A stretch of 16,828 nt of DNA from CAZCDS01 sp964497585 (GTDB lineage: Bacteria > Desulfobacterota > Desulfomonilia > Desulfomonilales > Desulfomonilaceae). The notes beneath the pieces were generated by a model. That model was not told the origin of the DNA. It made no database searches and worked only from the letters and a program-made list of their open reading frames with translations. The stretch is from positions 1 to 16,828 of the forward strand of contig CAZCDS010000099.1 of assembly GCA_964497585.1 (NCBI GenBank), read 5' to 3'. Numbering within the stretch: the stretch's first letter is position 1; every line of letters starts with the position of its first letter. Made by a program: the position numbers and the translations under genes. Positions 7,174-15,090 of the stretch are shown piece after piece.

Positions 7174-7644
7174 GGCCGACCGCCGAAGTCGGGACATCCC
7201 ATCCTCAGCCACCCTCCTTTAGAGAACTCGGCCGTAACGGTGCAACTCTTCGCGAAAAGACGGTTTTCATGGAACTATGCGGTACTTTGCCCGTTACGCT
7301 CCGAAGAAAAAACCGATCCGTTCCGCCTTTGTCCCATCTTCGCCTCACCAAAGTAACCCGAGAGTTCCTGTCGGCCTTACTGGCCCCTATCGTTGACGCT
7401 ACCCTGGATGCCCCCCTTCGACACGGCCCTCAGCGAAGTCCTTGATCTACCCAGGCTATTGAGGGAGAAGCTGCGAGTGGAGGCGGGTCGGCAGGAAAAT
7501 CCCGAAGCCCAGCACCGCAGAAAAATTTGTCACAACGTCCTAGGATGTGAGAATACTATGATGGGCGAAAGGCTTCAGTGCGATGAGGCCGCCCTGACTC
7601 GTCTGCCAAAATAACCGTCGTTTCGATCTTCGTGGAGGGAATCG
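7174..7644. other. Intergenic region upstream of the first TPR-CHAT gene
   Basis: No gene is supported. A 73-codon frame at 7393-7614 contains LLREKLRVEAGRQENPEA, which faintly recalls the N-terminal region of IS5-type transposases. The match is short and the conserved residues that should follow are absent. The promoter of the TPR-CHAT gene should lie here, but I see no clear -35/-10 pair. Confidence 0.35.
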
Positions 7645-9249
7645 ATGAAGCGAGTGACTGCCGCGCTCGGGCTCCTTTTTCTTGGATTCTTTCTTCTGCC
7701 GCATCACGTTCTGTCTCAGGATAAGGAGCAGGCCATCGCTCTCTTGGACGAAGCCCAGAAGCTCCAGGAGAAGGCCCAATCCAAAGAGGACAGGCAGAGT
7801 GCCCTCAAGAAGTTCGAGCGAGCGTCGAAGATCTTCGACCGGCTGAAGATGGACAAGAAAAAGGCTAAGTGCCTGAACGGGATGGGTTCGATCTCGTCTG
7901 ATCTCGGTCAGTACCAGAAGGCGCTGACCCTTTACGAGAAGTCCCTGACTATCCGCAAGAATATCGGCGACGTAAAGGGCGAGGGGGATACTGTGAACAA
8001 CATTGGCCTGGTCTACTGGCGCCTCCGTCGATACAAGAAGGCTCTAGCTCAGTATCAGCAATCCCTTAAGATACGCAGGAAGATTGGCGACGTGCATGGT
8101 GAAGGCGTGACGCTCGGCAACATCGGAGTAGTTTACGACAATCTTGGTCAATATAAGAAAGCATTGTCCAACTACAAGAAGGCTTTGACAACGTACCGAA
8201 AGATTGGAGACGTCACGAATGAGGGCGTGACGATCAATAACATCGGAATAGTCTACTGGCGTCTCGGCCAATACACGGATGCATTATCCTCCTTTGGGAA
8301 AGCTCTGCCGATAAGCCGGAAGATCGGTAACGCAAAGGGCGAGGGCGTGACGTTGAGCTGCATTGGACTGGTCTACCGGAGTGTCGGTCAGTACAAGAAG
8401 GCACTGGCACATTTCGAGCAATCTCTGTCGATCCGCAGAAAGTTAGGCGACGTACATGGAGAGAGCGTGATGCTGAACAACATGGGACTCGCCTTGACCA
8501 ATCTCGGTCAATACAAGAAAGCCTTGTCGTACTACAACAGGGCTCTTGAAACGTACCGGAGGATTGGCGACGTGAAGAACGAGGGCGTGGCGTTGAACAA
8601 CATTGCAATGCTGGACGACTATCTCGGTCAGTACAACGAGGCTCTGGCCAAGTACTCGAAGGCCTTGGCGATATACAGGAAGGTCGGTGACGTAGAAGAG
8701 GAAGGAACGACGTTAAGTAATGTTGGAGGGGTCTATGCGAATCTCGGTCAGTATAAGAAAGCCTTGGCCTACTACGACAAGGCGCTACGGATACGCAGGA
8801 AGATCGGGGATATGAATGGCAAGAGTGTGACACTTGGCAAGATTGCAAGCGTATATAGTTTTCTTGGCGAGTCCAGGAAAGCACTGAAACATTACCGAGC
8901 AGCTCTGGCTATAGAGAAGAGAATCGGCATTCCGTATGATGGGACCGAAGATTCCATCGGGAGGGCATATCTCGAGATGGGTGATTTCAGAAAGGCGGAA
9001 CCGTTTCTGAGACGTGCAAAGAAGTTGGTTTCTCTTGGAGTGCTGGCCTTAAGAAAAGGGGAGTATCGAAAAGCGATACGAGACTTTCGAGGGCAACTGC
9101 ATGTGTCAACCAAGAACAGGAATGCGAAGGGTCTCTTCTGCGGGCATGCGGGACTCGGGGATACAACCTCTTTTGCGAGCGGATTCAGGCCGTCTCTTCT
9201 GCGGGCATGCGGGACTCGGCCTTGCGTACGAAGGCGCAGGGCAATATGA
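7645..9249 (+). CDS. Secreted TPR half of a frameshifted TPR-CHAT protein
   Basis: ATG 7645 follows GGAGG at 7634-7638. The product starts with a signal peptide (MKRVTAALGLLFLGFFLL, cleavage probably near residue 25). Next comes the family leader helix AIALLDEAQKLQEKAQS and nine TPR units of 40 residues with the core GQYKKALxxYxKAL and spacer RKIGDVxGEG (7867-8943). Two or three more irregular units follow to about 9160. TPRs bind proteins, and in this family they are expected to sense a partner. From 9159 the true frame is lost through a 61-base insertion; the last ~30 residues up to 9249 are foreign. Without the insertion the frame continues into the CHAT domain up to 10957, giving 1083 residues. 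As it stands the product is a secreted TPR protein without protease. Confidence 0.75.
   Translation: MKRVTAALGLLFLGFFLLPHHVLSQDKEQAIALLDEAQKLQEKAQSKEDRQSALKKFERASKIFDRLKMDKKKAKCLNGMGSISSDLGQYQKALTLYEKSLTIRKNIGDVKGEGDTVNNIGLVYWRLRRYKKALAQYQQSLKIRRKIGDVHGEGVTLGNIGVVYDNLGQYKKALSNYKKALTTYRKIGDVTNEGVTINNIGIVYWRLGQYTDALSSFGKALPISRKIGNAKGEGVTLSCIGLVYRSVGQYKKALAHFEQSLSIRRKLGDVHGESVMLNNMGLALTNLGQYKKALSYYNRALETYRRIGDVKNEGVALNNIAMLDDYLGQYNEALAKYSKALAIYRKVGDVEEEGTTLSNVGGVYANLGQYKKALAYYDKALRIRRKIGDMNGKSVTLGKIASVYSFLGESRKALKHYRAALAIEKRIGIPYDGTEDSIGRAYLEMGDFRKAEPFLRRAKKLVSLGVLALRKGEYRKAIRDFRGQLHVSTKNRNAKGLFCGHAGLGDTTSFASGFRPSLLRACGTRPCVRRRRAI
7867..8943 (+). repeat. Nine tandem 120-base units encoding TPRs (first TPR-CHAT gene)
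   Basis: Units begin at 7867 and then every 120 bases (7987, 8107, 8227 and so on to 8827). The last unit is one codon shorter. Each encodes about 40 residues with shared positions NNIGxVYxxLGQYKKAL. The constant phase shows tandem duplication inside the gene; the units have since diverged. Confidence 0.85.
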
Positions 9250-10957
9250 CAAGGCGATTAGCCATTACAAGAAAGCCATCGAGCTGACCGAAGAGGTCCG
9301 GGACAGCCTGACCGAGGCCCAGCGGATCAATTTCTACGATGTGAAGATCTGGGGCATCCCCCGGATAGCGCCGTACGAGGGTCTTGCCAGGGTGCTGTTG
9401 CGCACCGGCAAGCAACATGAGTCGCTGAAGCGTGCCGAGGGGACCCGGGCACGCTCCTTTGCAGAATCGCTGAGTCACCGAGGGGAGAGGCTCTCCTCGA
9501 AAGTTCCAGCGGATATCGTCGAGAAGGATCTGGAGATCAACAACCGGCTGGCCGCGCTGCTCAAGGGGCTTCAGAAAGCCCGAGAAAAGAAGAGCAAGGA
9601 TGCCATCGAGTCCTTCGAGAAACAGGTCGAGCAGGCACGGGCCGCAAACAAAGCTCACATTGCCCGGCTGAGAAAGGACTATCCGCTCTTCGCAGCAACC
9701 AAGTACCCCCAACCAATGGGCCTCGGCGAGACTGCCTTGAAAGAGAACGAATGGGTCCTTGAGTATGAGGTGACCGATTCAGGGATTTGCGTCTACCTCT
9801 GCAAGAGGAAGGACATCGTCAAAGCTGTGTTCAAGCCCATGAAACGAGCGAAGCTTGACGCTCTTGTGCGGCGGTTTCGGGAACCGCTGGAACTCGAAGG
9901 AGGGCCCGCGGCATCCAAGCTCAAAGCATTCGATTTCTCCGCGGGGAAGGAGCTGGCCGATCTTCTTCTCGGCGACGTATTGCCTCATTTGCCTGCAGGT
10001 GAGCCTCTGATCATTGTGCCTGATGATTCCCTGGGAGTGCTCCCCTTCGAGATGCTCGTCCTCAACGACGGCGGGGAAGTGCGGACGGACAAGGAGATTC
10101 CGTACGTCACCGGAGCAGAATTCTTCGGCGATCGCAATCCCATCTCCTACTATCAGTCGATCACCGCACTGACCCTGGCTCGGACCCTGGGAAAGCAGAA
10201 GAAACCGCAGGAGAGGCTCCTCGTGATGGCCGATCCCGTCTTCAGGTTGCAGGATGCGCGGGCTCAGAAAGCCCCGCAAGTAAAGGTGGCTCGGAAGGAC
10301 AAGGAATACTACGCGGACCTCATGGTAGCAGTAGAAGAAGCCGGTGGCGGAGATTTCGTCTTCAACCGGCTCCCGCTTACGGGTGAGTTGGCCGAGAAGC
10401 TGGAGAAAATCTACCGAGACAAGGCAGATATCTTCACGGGATTGAAGGCGAGCAAGAGGACCTTCCTCGGCGAGATCGCTCCGAAGCTCTCTCAGTACGG
10501 AGCCGTGGTGCTCGGCACACACGGGTACTTCAACAAGGACAATCCGGGATTCAAGGAGCCCATTCTCGCGCTCACCATGGTTCCGCCGGGAACGGACGGC
10601 TTCCTCAGGTTGAGTGAGGTTATGGGCTTGAAGATGAACTCCGACATCGTGGCCTTGACCGCGTGTCAAACTGGTCTGGGTAGGCGCATATCCGGCGAGG
10701 GCGTCATGGGAATGGGCCGGGCCTTCCAATATGCAGGAGCAAAGACCGTGCTGATGAGCCTCTGGTCGGTAGCAGAGGCATCATCGGTGAAACTGGTCGA
10801 GAGCTTTTTCAGGCACCTCAAGGAAGGCAAGAGCAAGCTCGAAGCGTTGCGGCTGGCAAGGAACGAGATCCGGGAAGGGGGATACGACCACCCTTTCTTC
10901 TGGGCTCCGTTCATTCTGGTGGGGGAGGTTGATAGATCAAGCCACGAGCCGAGATGA
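9101..10957 (+). CDS. CHAT protease half of the frameshifted TPR-CHAT protein
   Basis: The frame is open from 9101, but family-like sequence starts only at the second repeat copy (9192). It begins with a last TPR (YEGAGQYDKAISHYKKAIEL). The linker DVKIWGIPRIAPYEGLARVL, a charged helix region (about 9490-9690) and the CHAT domain follow, ending near 10940. CHAT is a caspase-like peptidase fold; the catalytic His is in GTHGYF (codon 10520-10522) and the Cys in LTACQTGLG (codon 10664-10666), so the active site is intact. The C-terminus is DHPFFWAPFILVGEVD. Cut off from the signal peptide by the 61-base insertion, this half has no evident start or secretion signal of its own. It is very similar to the intact paralog at 11338-14820. 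Confidence 0.75.
   Translation: MCQPRTGMRRVSSAGMRDSGIQPLLRADSGRLFCGHAGLGLAYEGAGQYDKAISHYKKAIELTEEVRDSLTEAQRINFYDVKIWGIPRIAPYEGLARVLLRTGKQHESLKRAEGTRARSFAESLSHRGERLSSKVPADIVEKDLEINNRLAALLKGLQKAREKKSKDAIESFEKQVEQARAANKAHIARLRKDYPLFAATKYPQPMGLGETALKENEWVLEYEVTDSGICVYLCKRKDIVKAVFKPMKRAKLDALVRRFREPLELEGGPAASKLKAFDFSAGKELADLLLGDVLPHLPAGEPLIIVPDDSLGVLPFEMLVLNDGGEVRTDKEIPYVTGAEFFGDRNPISYYQSITALTLARTLGKQKKPQERLLVMADPVFRLQDARAQKAPQVKVARKDKEYYADLMVAVEEAGGGDFVFNRLPLTGELAEKLEKIYRDKADIFTGLKASKRTFLGEIAPKLSQYGAVVLGTHGYFNKDNPGFKEPILALTMVPPGTDGFLRLSEVMGLKMNSDIVALTACQTGLGRRISGEGVMGMGRAFQYAGAKTVLMSLWSVAEASSVKLVESFFRHLKEGKSKLEALRLARNEIREGGYDHPFFWAPFILVGEVDRSSHEPR
9131..9219 (+). repeat. 28-base exact direct repeat with 33-base spacer that splits the TPR-CHAT gene
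   Basis: Positions 9131-9158 and 9192-9219 are identical. The offset of 61 bases equals one base out of frame. Deleting one copy plus the spacer rejoins NAKGLFCGHAGLG to LAYEGAGQYDKA, which is what the intact paralog shows at this place (NADNLFVAYTGLG, TAYEEMEDNKKA). Recombination or slippage between the copies could therefore switch the gene back on. Confidence 0.9.
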
Positions 10958-11005
10958 TGACAAGCCCTGCACGAGCCTGGCATGCAAACGCAAGGGAAAG
11001 AGGTC

Positions 11006-11236
11006 ATGAAGAGAAAATCCTTAGTAATCATTATGATCTGCATAGCTTTGGGGGCTGCTTCCGCAGGCGCTTTCGCAGATGCCAAGGTGAAAGAGACCAC
11101 TCTGCTTTAGCAGGCAATAAAGGTCCAGGACAAGGCCAGATCCAAGAAGGACTTTCAGAAGGCCCTCAAGACCTACGAAGAGGCTTTGAAGATCTTCACG
11201 GAAAGCCAATTGTCAACCAACGTGAGGATGGCCTGA
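11006..11236 (+). pseudogene. Decayed 5' end of a third TPR-CHAT paralog
   Basis: ATG 11006 has AAAGAGG just upstream. It starts a signal peptide (MKRKSLVIIMICIALGAASA, ending near AFA), followed by KVKETTLL and a TAG stop at 11108-11110. The same frame continues QAIKVQDKARSKKDFQKALK and TYEEALKIFTES up to TGA 11234-11236. This corresponds to the leader helix of the two large paralogs (compare DEAQKLQEKAQSKEDRQSAL and RNRARSAADLRKAVRKYEEA). All TPR and CHAT parts are missing. It sits between the two large genes, so the locus once had at least one more member in tandem. The short reading up to the TAG gives a 34-residue peptide that is mostly signal sequence. Confidence 0.75.
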
Positions 11237-11337
11237 CCGGAGAAAGGCTTTTCAGTAGGCGCTCGTACAGCACACTTCCAATACGAAGTTCTGTCTCATT
11301 TTCTCAGAAGGGAGTTTCCGTGCAGAGAGGATATGCA

Positions 11338-14300
11338 ATGAAGACGAGAATAGCGTCCTTGCTGGTGATGGTTTTGGCGGCGCTGTTGGCTGTTCCACTT
11401 ACTGGGACTGCTCAGTCCAAGTTACAGGGACTAGCGGTCTTAAAGAAGGCCGGCGAGTTGCGAAATAGGGCCCGTTCGGCAGCAGATCTACGCAAAGCCG
11501 TCAGAAAGTATGAAGAAGCCCTGAAGCTCTTCAGGAAGACCGGAGATCAGCGGGGCGAGGGGGTCTCTCTCTACGTAATAGCATCAATCCATTCGAGATT
11601 GGGACAATATGACAAGGCAATGCAGTACTACGAGGCTTCACTCGCCATGAGCGAAAGGAGCGGCGACATGAATGGGCGGGCCGCCATCCTGCATAATATG
11701 GGGGCGCTATGTCGGACCCGGGGCCAATACCACAAAGCTCTCGAGTTTCATGACAAGTCGCTTTCCATATGGAAAAAGCGGGGCCACCTTAAAGGGGAGG
11801 CAGCTTCTCTCACAAATATCGGCGCGGTTTACAGGGAGTTGGGACAAAACGACAAAGCGATGGATGTCTTCCGCAAATCTCTAGAGATCACTAAAAGAAC
11901 AGGTGACGTCAGACAGCAGGCGGCAAATTACCAGAATATCGGCGGCGTCTATGACACCCTTGGCCGGTACGACAAGGCACTGGAATTCTACAACAAGGCG
12001 CTTCCTATTTCCAGAAAGCTCCGCGATCTCACGAGTGAGGCAACGATCCTCAACGCTATGGGGCTGAGTCATAGGAATCGGGCTCAGTACAAGAACGCCA
12101 TGGAATACTATGAAAAGGCTCTTGGTATATACAGAAGATTGGGCCATCTAACGGGCGAAAGTGTGGCCTTAAGCAATATCGGGGATTTGTATAGCCACTT
12201 GGGCAAATACGACAAGGCCTTGAACTTCTTCAAGAAATCCCTCGCCCTTAACAGAAAGCTTGGCCGTGCAAAAGGGCAGGGTATAACCCTGAGCCAGATC
12301 GGACTTGCCTACTACTATTGGGGCCAATACCAGAGGGCAATAGAATATCACAAGAAATCGCTCGCCATGAGTAAAAAGATCGGCCACCTGAGAGGCATGG
12401 GTACGAGCTTAAACAACATCGGAGCCGTTTACGTGTCCTGGGGCCAGTATGACAAGGGGCTGGAGTATTACTACAGGTCGCTGGCCATCGATAAGGAGAT
12501 CGGTGATGCCCAAGGCCAAGCCACAGCTCTGAGGAACCTGGGAAACGTGTATAAGGAATGGGGCCAGTATGACAAGGCGGCGGAGTCTTTCAGGAACTCT
12601 CTGGCAATCTGCCGAGAACTTAAGGATCGCAATGGGGAAGGCGGCACGCTGAGGAACCTCGGGCAAGTCTGCGCGGATTGGGGCCAATATGACAAGGCTG
12701 TCGAGTTCCTCGAGAAGGCTCTCGGCTTATTCAGAGATGCCGGACTTCGGAGGGAGGAAGGACTTACCCTGACGGACCTTGGCAGGGTCTATGCTGAGAG
12801 GGGAGAATATGACCCAGCGCTCCGCAAGCTCGAAGAGGGCCTTGCCATATATCGTGAGATCCACGTTCCAACTGGCCTTCCAAAGTATCTGATCGGCAAC
12901 CTGTACCTGGATATGGGTGAAATCGATAGGGCGGAAGTGGTCATTAAGGCCCATAGGGACTGGCGGTCCTTGGGGAGGCTTTGTCTCGCCAAGAAGGAGT
13001 TTGCAGAAGCGAAGGAACAGTATGGGAAGTTGCTACGATCCGCGGAAAAGAACCGGAATGCAGATAACCTCTTTGTGGCCTACACTGGTCTTGGCACCGC
13101 ATATGAGGAGATGGAAGACAACAAGAAGGCGGCGGAGTACTACCGAAAAGCGGTCGAGCATACCGAGTATCTCCGGTCCAGCCTTGCAAGAACTGAGAGA
13201 GAGAAGTTTTTCGACGTGAAGATCGGTGGCTTCTGGAGGACAGCCCCCTACGAGGGTCTTGCCCGTGTGCTGATGAAAACGAACAAACCCATCGAAGCAT
13301 TGAAGGGGTCGGAATACACCAAGGCCCGCGTATTTGCCGAGGCAATGTCAAAAAGAGCCGAGGGTCAGAAACTCCGCGTCCCGGCAGAGGTCCTGAAGAC
13401 GGATGAACAGATTAACGACCAACTCGCTGCTCTGAAAAAGAGCAGACAGAAGGCGTTCGAGAAACAGAAGCAGCTCACTGCCAAATCCCTCGAACCCCAG
13501 ATCAGAGACCTGGAAAAGAAGCTCGACGCCCACATCAGGATGCTCCGAGAGAAGTACCCTCTCTTTGCTGCGACGAAGTATCCCAGACCGATGCCTCTTG
13601 CAGAAAGCGCTCTTAAAGAGAACGAATGGGTACTCGCCTACGATGTGACCGATTCGGGAGTGTTGATCTACCTCACCAGGGGCAAGGAATTGATCAAAGG
13701 TCTCTTCAAGCCTATCCCGAGGAAGAAACTGGACGCCCTTGTAAGGATGTTCAGAGAGCCGATGGAGGTCGTCCCGGGCAAGGAGAGTCTTTCTGAAAAG
13801 CTGAAGAGCTTTGACTTCGCTTCGGGCAGGAAGCTCGTGGAGATCCTCCTGCAGGACATTCTGGCAAAACTTCCCAAAGACACGCCGCTGATCGTGGTAC
13901 CTGACGATTCCCTTGGGGTTCTCCCCTTTGAGATCCTCGTCTTGAACGACGCCGGAGAAGTGACTGCCGACGGGAAGGTTCCCTCCGTAAAAGGAGCCGA
14001 GTTCTTCGGAGACCGGAATCCCATCTCCTATTATCAATCGATCACAGCTCTCACCCTTGCCAGGACCTACGGAAAGGGAAAGAGTCAGGAGAAGAAACTC
14101 CTGGTCATGGCGGACCCAGTTTTCCAGCTGAGGGACAGACGCGCGCAAAAATCAAAACCCAAGAGCAAGTTGGCCGGTGTTGAGGCCGACATGTACAAGA
14201 ATCTCATGGTGGCGGTCGAGGAAGGCGAGCTGGGTACTGTCCGGTTCAATCGCCTGCCCTTAACCGGTGATCTGGCTCGGGAACTCTCCACGACCTACAA

Positions 14301-14820
14301 AGATGATTCTGTCGTGTACACCGGCCTCGATGCCACCAAGAAGCGGTTCATGGGAAAGGTGGCTCCAAACCTCTCCAGATATCGCAACATCGTCTTTGCA
14401 ACCCACGGTTACTTTGGAAAGAATCTTCCTGGTATCATGGAACCGGTCTTGGTACTGAGCCTTGTCCCACCCGGCACGGACGGATTCCTCCGCCTGTCCG
14501 AGGTGATGGGCCTGAAGATGAATGCAGACATGGTGGCTCTCACCGCCTGCCAGACTGGTTTGGGCAGGAGAATCTCCGGTGAGGGAGTGATGGGCATGGG
14601 CCGGGCGTTCCAGTATGCCGGAGGGAAATCAGTCATCATGAGCCTCTGGTCCGTTGCTGAGGTCTCCTCGGTGAAACTGGTCGAGAGCTTTTTCAAGCAT
14701 CTCAAAGAGGGAAAGAGCAAGCTGGAAGCGCTGAGGCTGGCAAGGAAAGAGATCCGCGATGCAGGCTATGACCATCCGTTCTTCTGGGCGCCGTTCATTC
14801 TGGTGGGAGAGGTGGATTGA
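11338..14820 (+). CDS. Secreted TPR-CHAT protease, intact
   Basis: ATG 11338 is chosen because a signal peptide starts there (MKTRIASLLVMVLAALLAV, cleavage near TAQS) and AGAGG lies upstream; the open frame reaches back to 10954, but that part crosses a relic gene. The 1160-residue protein has a leader helix (about 25-70), eleven 40-residue TPR units (11563-12879), irregular TPRs to about residue 620, a linker (DVKIGGFWRTAPYEGLARVL), a charged coiled-coil-like region (about 680-745) and the CHAT domain. The caspase-like His is residue 1023 in FATHGYF and the Cys is 1071 in LTACQTGLG. CHAT proteases cut partner proteins after activation; here the signal peptide places the protein outside the cytoplasm. 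It is followed immediately by a small ORF and an unknown secreted protein, which may be partner or substrate. Target and trigger are unknown. Confidence 0.88.
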   Translation: MKTRIASLLVMVLAALLAVPLTGTAQSKLQGLAVLKKAGELRNRARSAADLRKAVRKYEEALKLFRKTGDQRGEGVSLYVIASIHSRLGQYDKAMQYYEASLAMSERSGDMNGRAAILHNMGALCRTRGQYHKALEFHDKSLSIWKKRGHLKGEAASLTNIGAVYRELGQNDKAMDVFRKSLEITKRTGDVRQQAANYQNIGGVYDTLGRYDKALEFYNKALPISRKLRDLTSEATILNAMGLSHRNRAQYKNAMEYYEKALGIYRRLGHLTGESVALSNIGDLYSHLGKYDKALNFFKKSLALNRKLGRAKGQGITLSQIGLAYYYWGQYQRAIEYHKKSLAMSKKIGHLRGMGTSLNNIGAVYVSWGQYDKGLEYYYRSLAIDKEIGDAQGQATALRNLGNVYKEWGQYDKAAESFRNSLAICRELKDRNGEGGTLRNLGQVCADWGQYDKAVEFLEKALGLFRDAGLRREEGLTLTDLGRVYAERGEYDPALRKLEEGLAIYREIHVPTGLPKYLIGNLYLDMGEIDRAEVVIKAHRDWRSLGRLCLAKKEFAEAKEQYGKLLRSAEKNRNADNLFVAYTGLGTAYEEMEDNKKAAEYYRKAVEHTEYLRSSLARTEREKFFDVKIGGFWRTAPYEGLARVLMKTNKPIEALKGSEYTKARVFAEAMSKRAEGQKLRVPAEVLKTDEQINDQLAALKKSRQKAFEKQKQLTAKSLEPQIRDLEKKLDAHIRMLREKYPLFAATKYPRPMPLAESALKENEWVLAYDVTDSGVLIYLTRGKELIKGLFKPIPRKKLDALVRMFREPMEVVPGKESLSEKLKSFDFASGRKLVEILLQDILAKLPKDTPLIVVPDDSLGVLPFEILVLNDAGEVTADGKVPSVKGAEFFGDRNPISYYQSITALTLARTYGKGKSQEKKLLVMADPVFQLRDRRAQKSKPKSKLAGVEADMYKNLMVAVEEGELGTVRFNRLPLTGDLARELSTTYKDDSVVYTGLDATKKRFMGKVAPNLSRYRNIVFATHGYFGKNLPGIMEPVLVLSLVPPGTDGFLRLSEVMGLKMNADMVALTACQTGLGRRISGEGVMGMGRAFQYAGGKSVIMSLWSVAEVSSVKLVESFFKHLKEGKSKLEALRLARKEIRDAGYDHPFFWAPFILVGEVD
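11563..12879 (+). repeat. Eleven tandem 120-base units encoding TPRs (second TPR-CHAT gene)
   Basis: Units start at 11563 and repeat every 120 bases through 12763; the last is slightly short. The protein core is NIGxVYxxxGQYDKALEFYxKSL with GHLxGE-type spacers. Compared with the first gene, GQYDKA replaces GQYKKA and Trp often precedes GQY (YYYWGQY, VSWGQY, KEWGQY), so the arrays diverged separately. Confidence 0.85.
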
Positions 14821-15090
14821 GTGGAATGGCTGATCAAGGCAGGAGCGGAGGCGGCAAGTTCGCGTGGCTTCTGCGTTTGCGTTGGGTCGACATTACGCGC
14901 GGTATTCAGGCGACAAGGACGATGGGAAAAATTCTTGATAGAGTGGCAGGGGGTGAAGTACGCTCAGAGACAGGCAATAAGGGGTTTTCAAGGCAATATG
15001 ACGACGGTTTTGCGTGAGTCTGTTGGTGTAATCAGAATGGCTAAAACGACAAGACTTCCAAAGAAAAGCAGAGGGGGTGCCACACGATGA
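14821..15090 (+). CDS. Possible small ORF coupled between the CHAT gene and the secreted protein
   Basis: GTG 14821 comes directly after the CHAT stop (TGA 14818-14820). The TGA stop at 15088-15090 overlaps the ATG of the next gene (ATGA), a layout typical of translationally coupled genes. The 89-residue product is basic and not recognised; it ends RMAKTTRLPKKSRGG. A competing frame from ATG 14826 (MADQGRSGGGKFAWLLRLRW, 63 residues) has more coding-like third positions in its first half. A diverged copy at 5365-5560 favours neither frame throughout. The region may therefore be a true small gene, a relic, or a noncoding element. Confidence 0.35.
   Translation: MEWLIKAGAEAASSRGFCVCVGSTLRAVFRRQGRWEKFLIEWQGVKYAQRQAIRGFQGNMTTVLRESVGVIRMAKTTRLPKKSRGGATR
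14825..15020 (+). repeat. Copy of the dispersed element, plus orientation
   Basis: This is the partner of 5365-5560, which lies inverted 9.3 kb to the left. Alignment is near gap-free over about 120 bases from 14849, with a 2-base length difference near GATGGGAAAA, then continues weakly to about 15015. The left copy lacks 12 bases present here at about 14832-14848. Confidence 0.6.

Noticed and set aside
7393..7614. Possible IS5-type transposase fragment (LLREKLRVEAGRQENPEA)
   Set aside because: The resemblance covers fewer than 20 residues, the expected catalytic-region sequence does not follow, and no terminal inverted repeats are seen.
7867..8943. Regular 120-base periodicity suggesting a CRISPR or satellite array
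   Set aside because: Units are diverged, in frame and encode TPRs; there are no short identical repeats with unique spacers.
9779..10729. Long minus-strand open frame of 316 codons
   Set aside because: It lies wholly antisense to the CHAT coding region and has no family features; similar antisense frames occur at 13348-14148. They are shadows of biased codon use.
10954..11337. N-terminal extension of the intact TPR-CHAT protein back to 10954
   Set aside because: This part is just an open frame crossing the relic of another paralog. The signal peptide and ribosome site clearly place the start at 11338.
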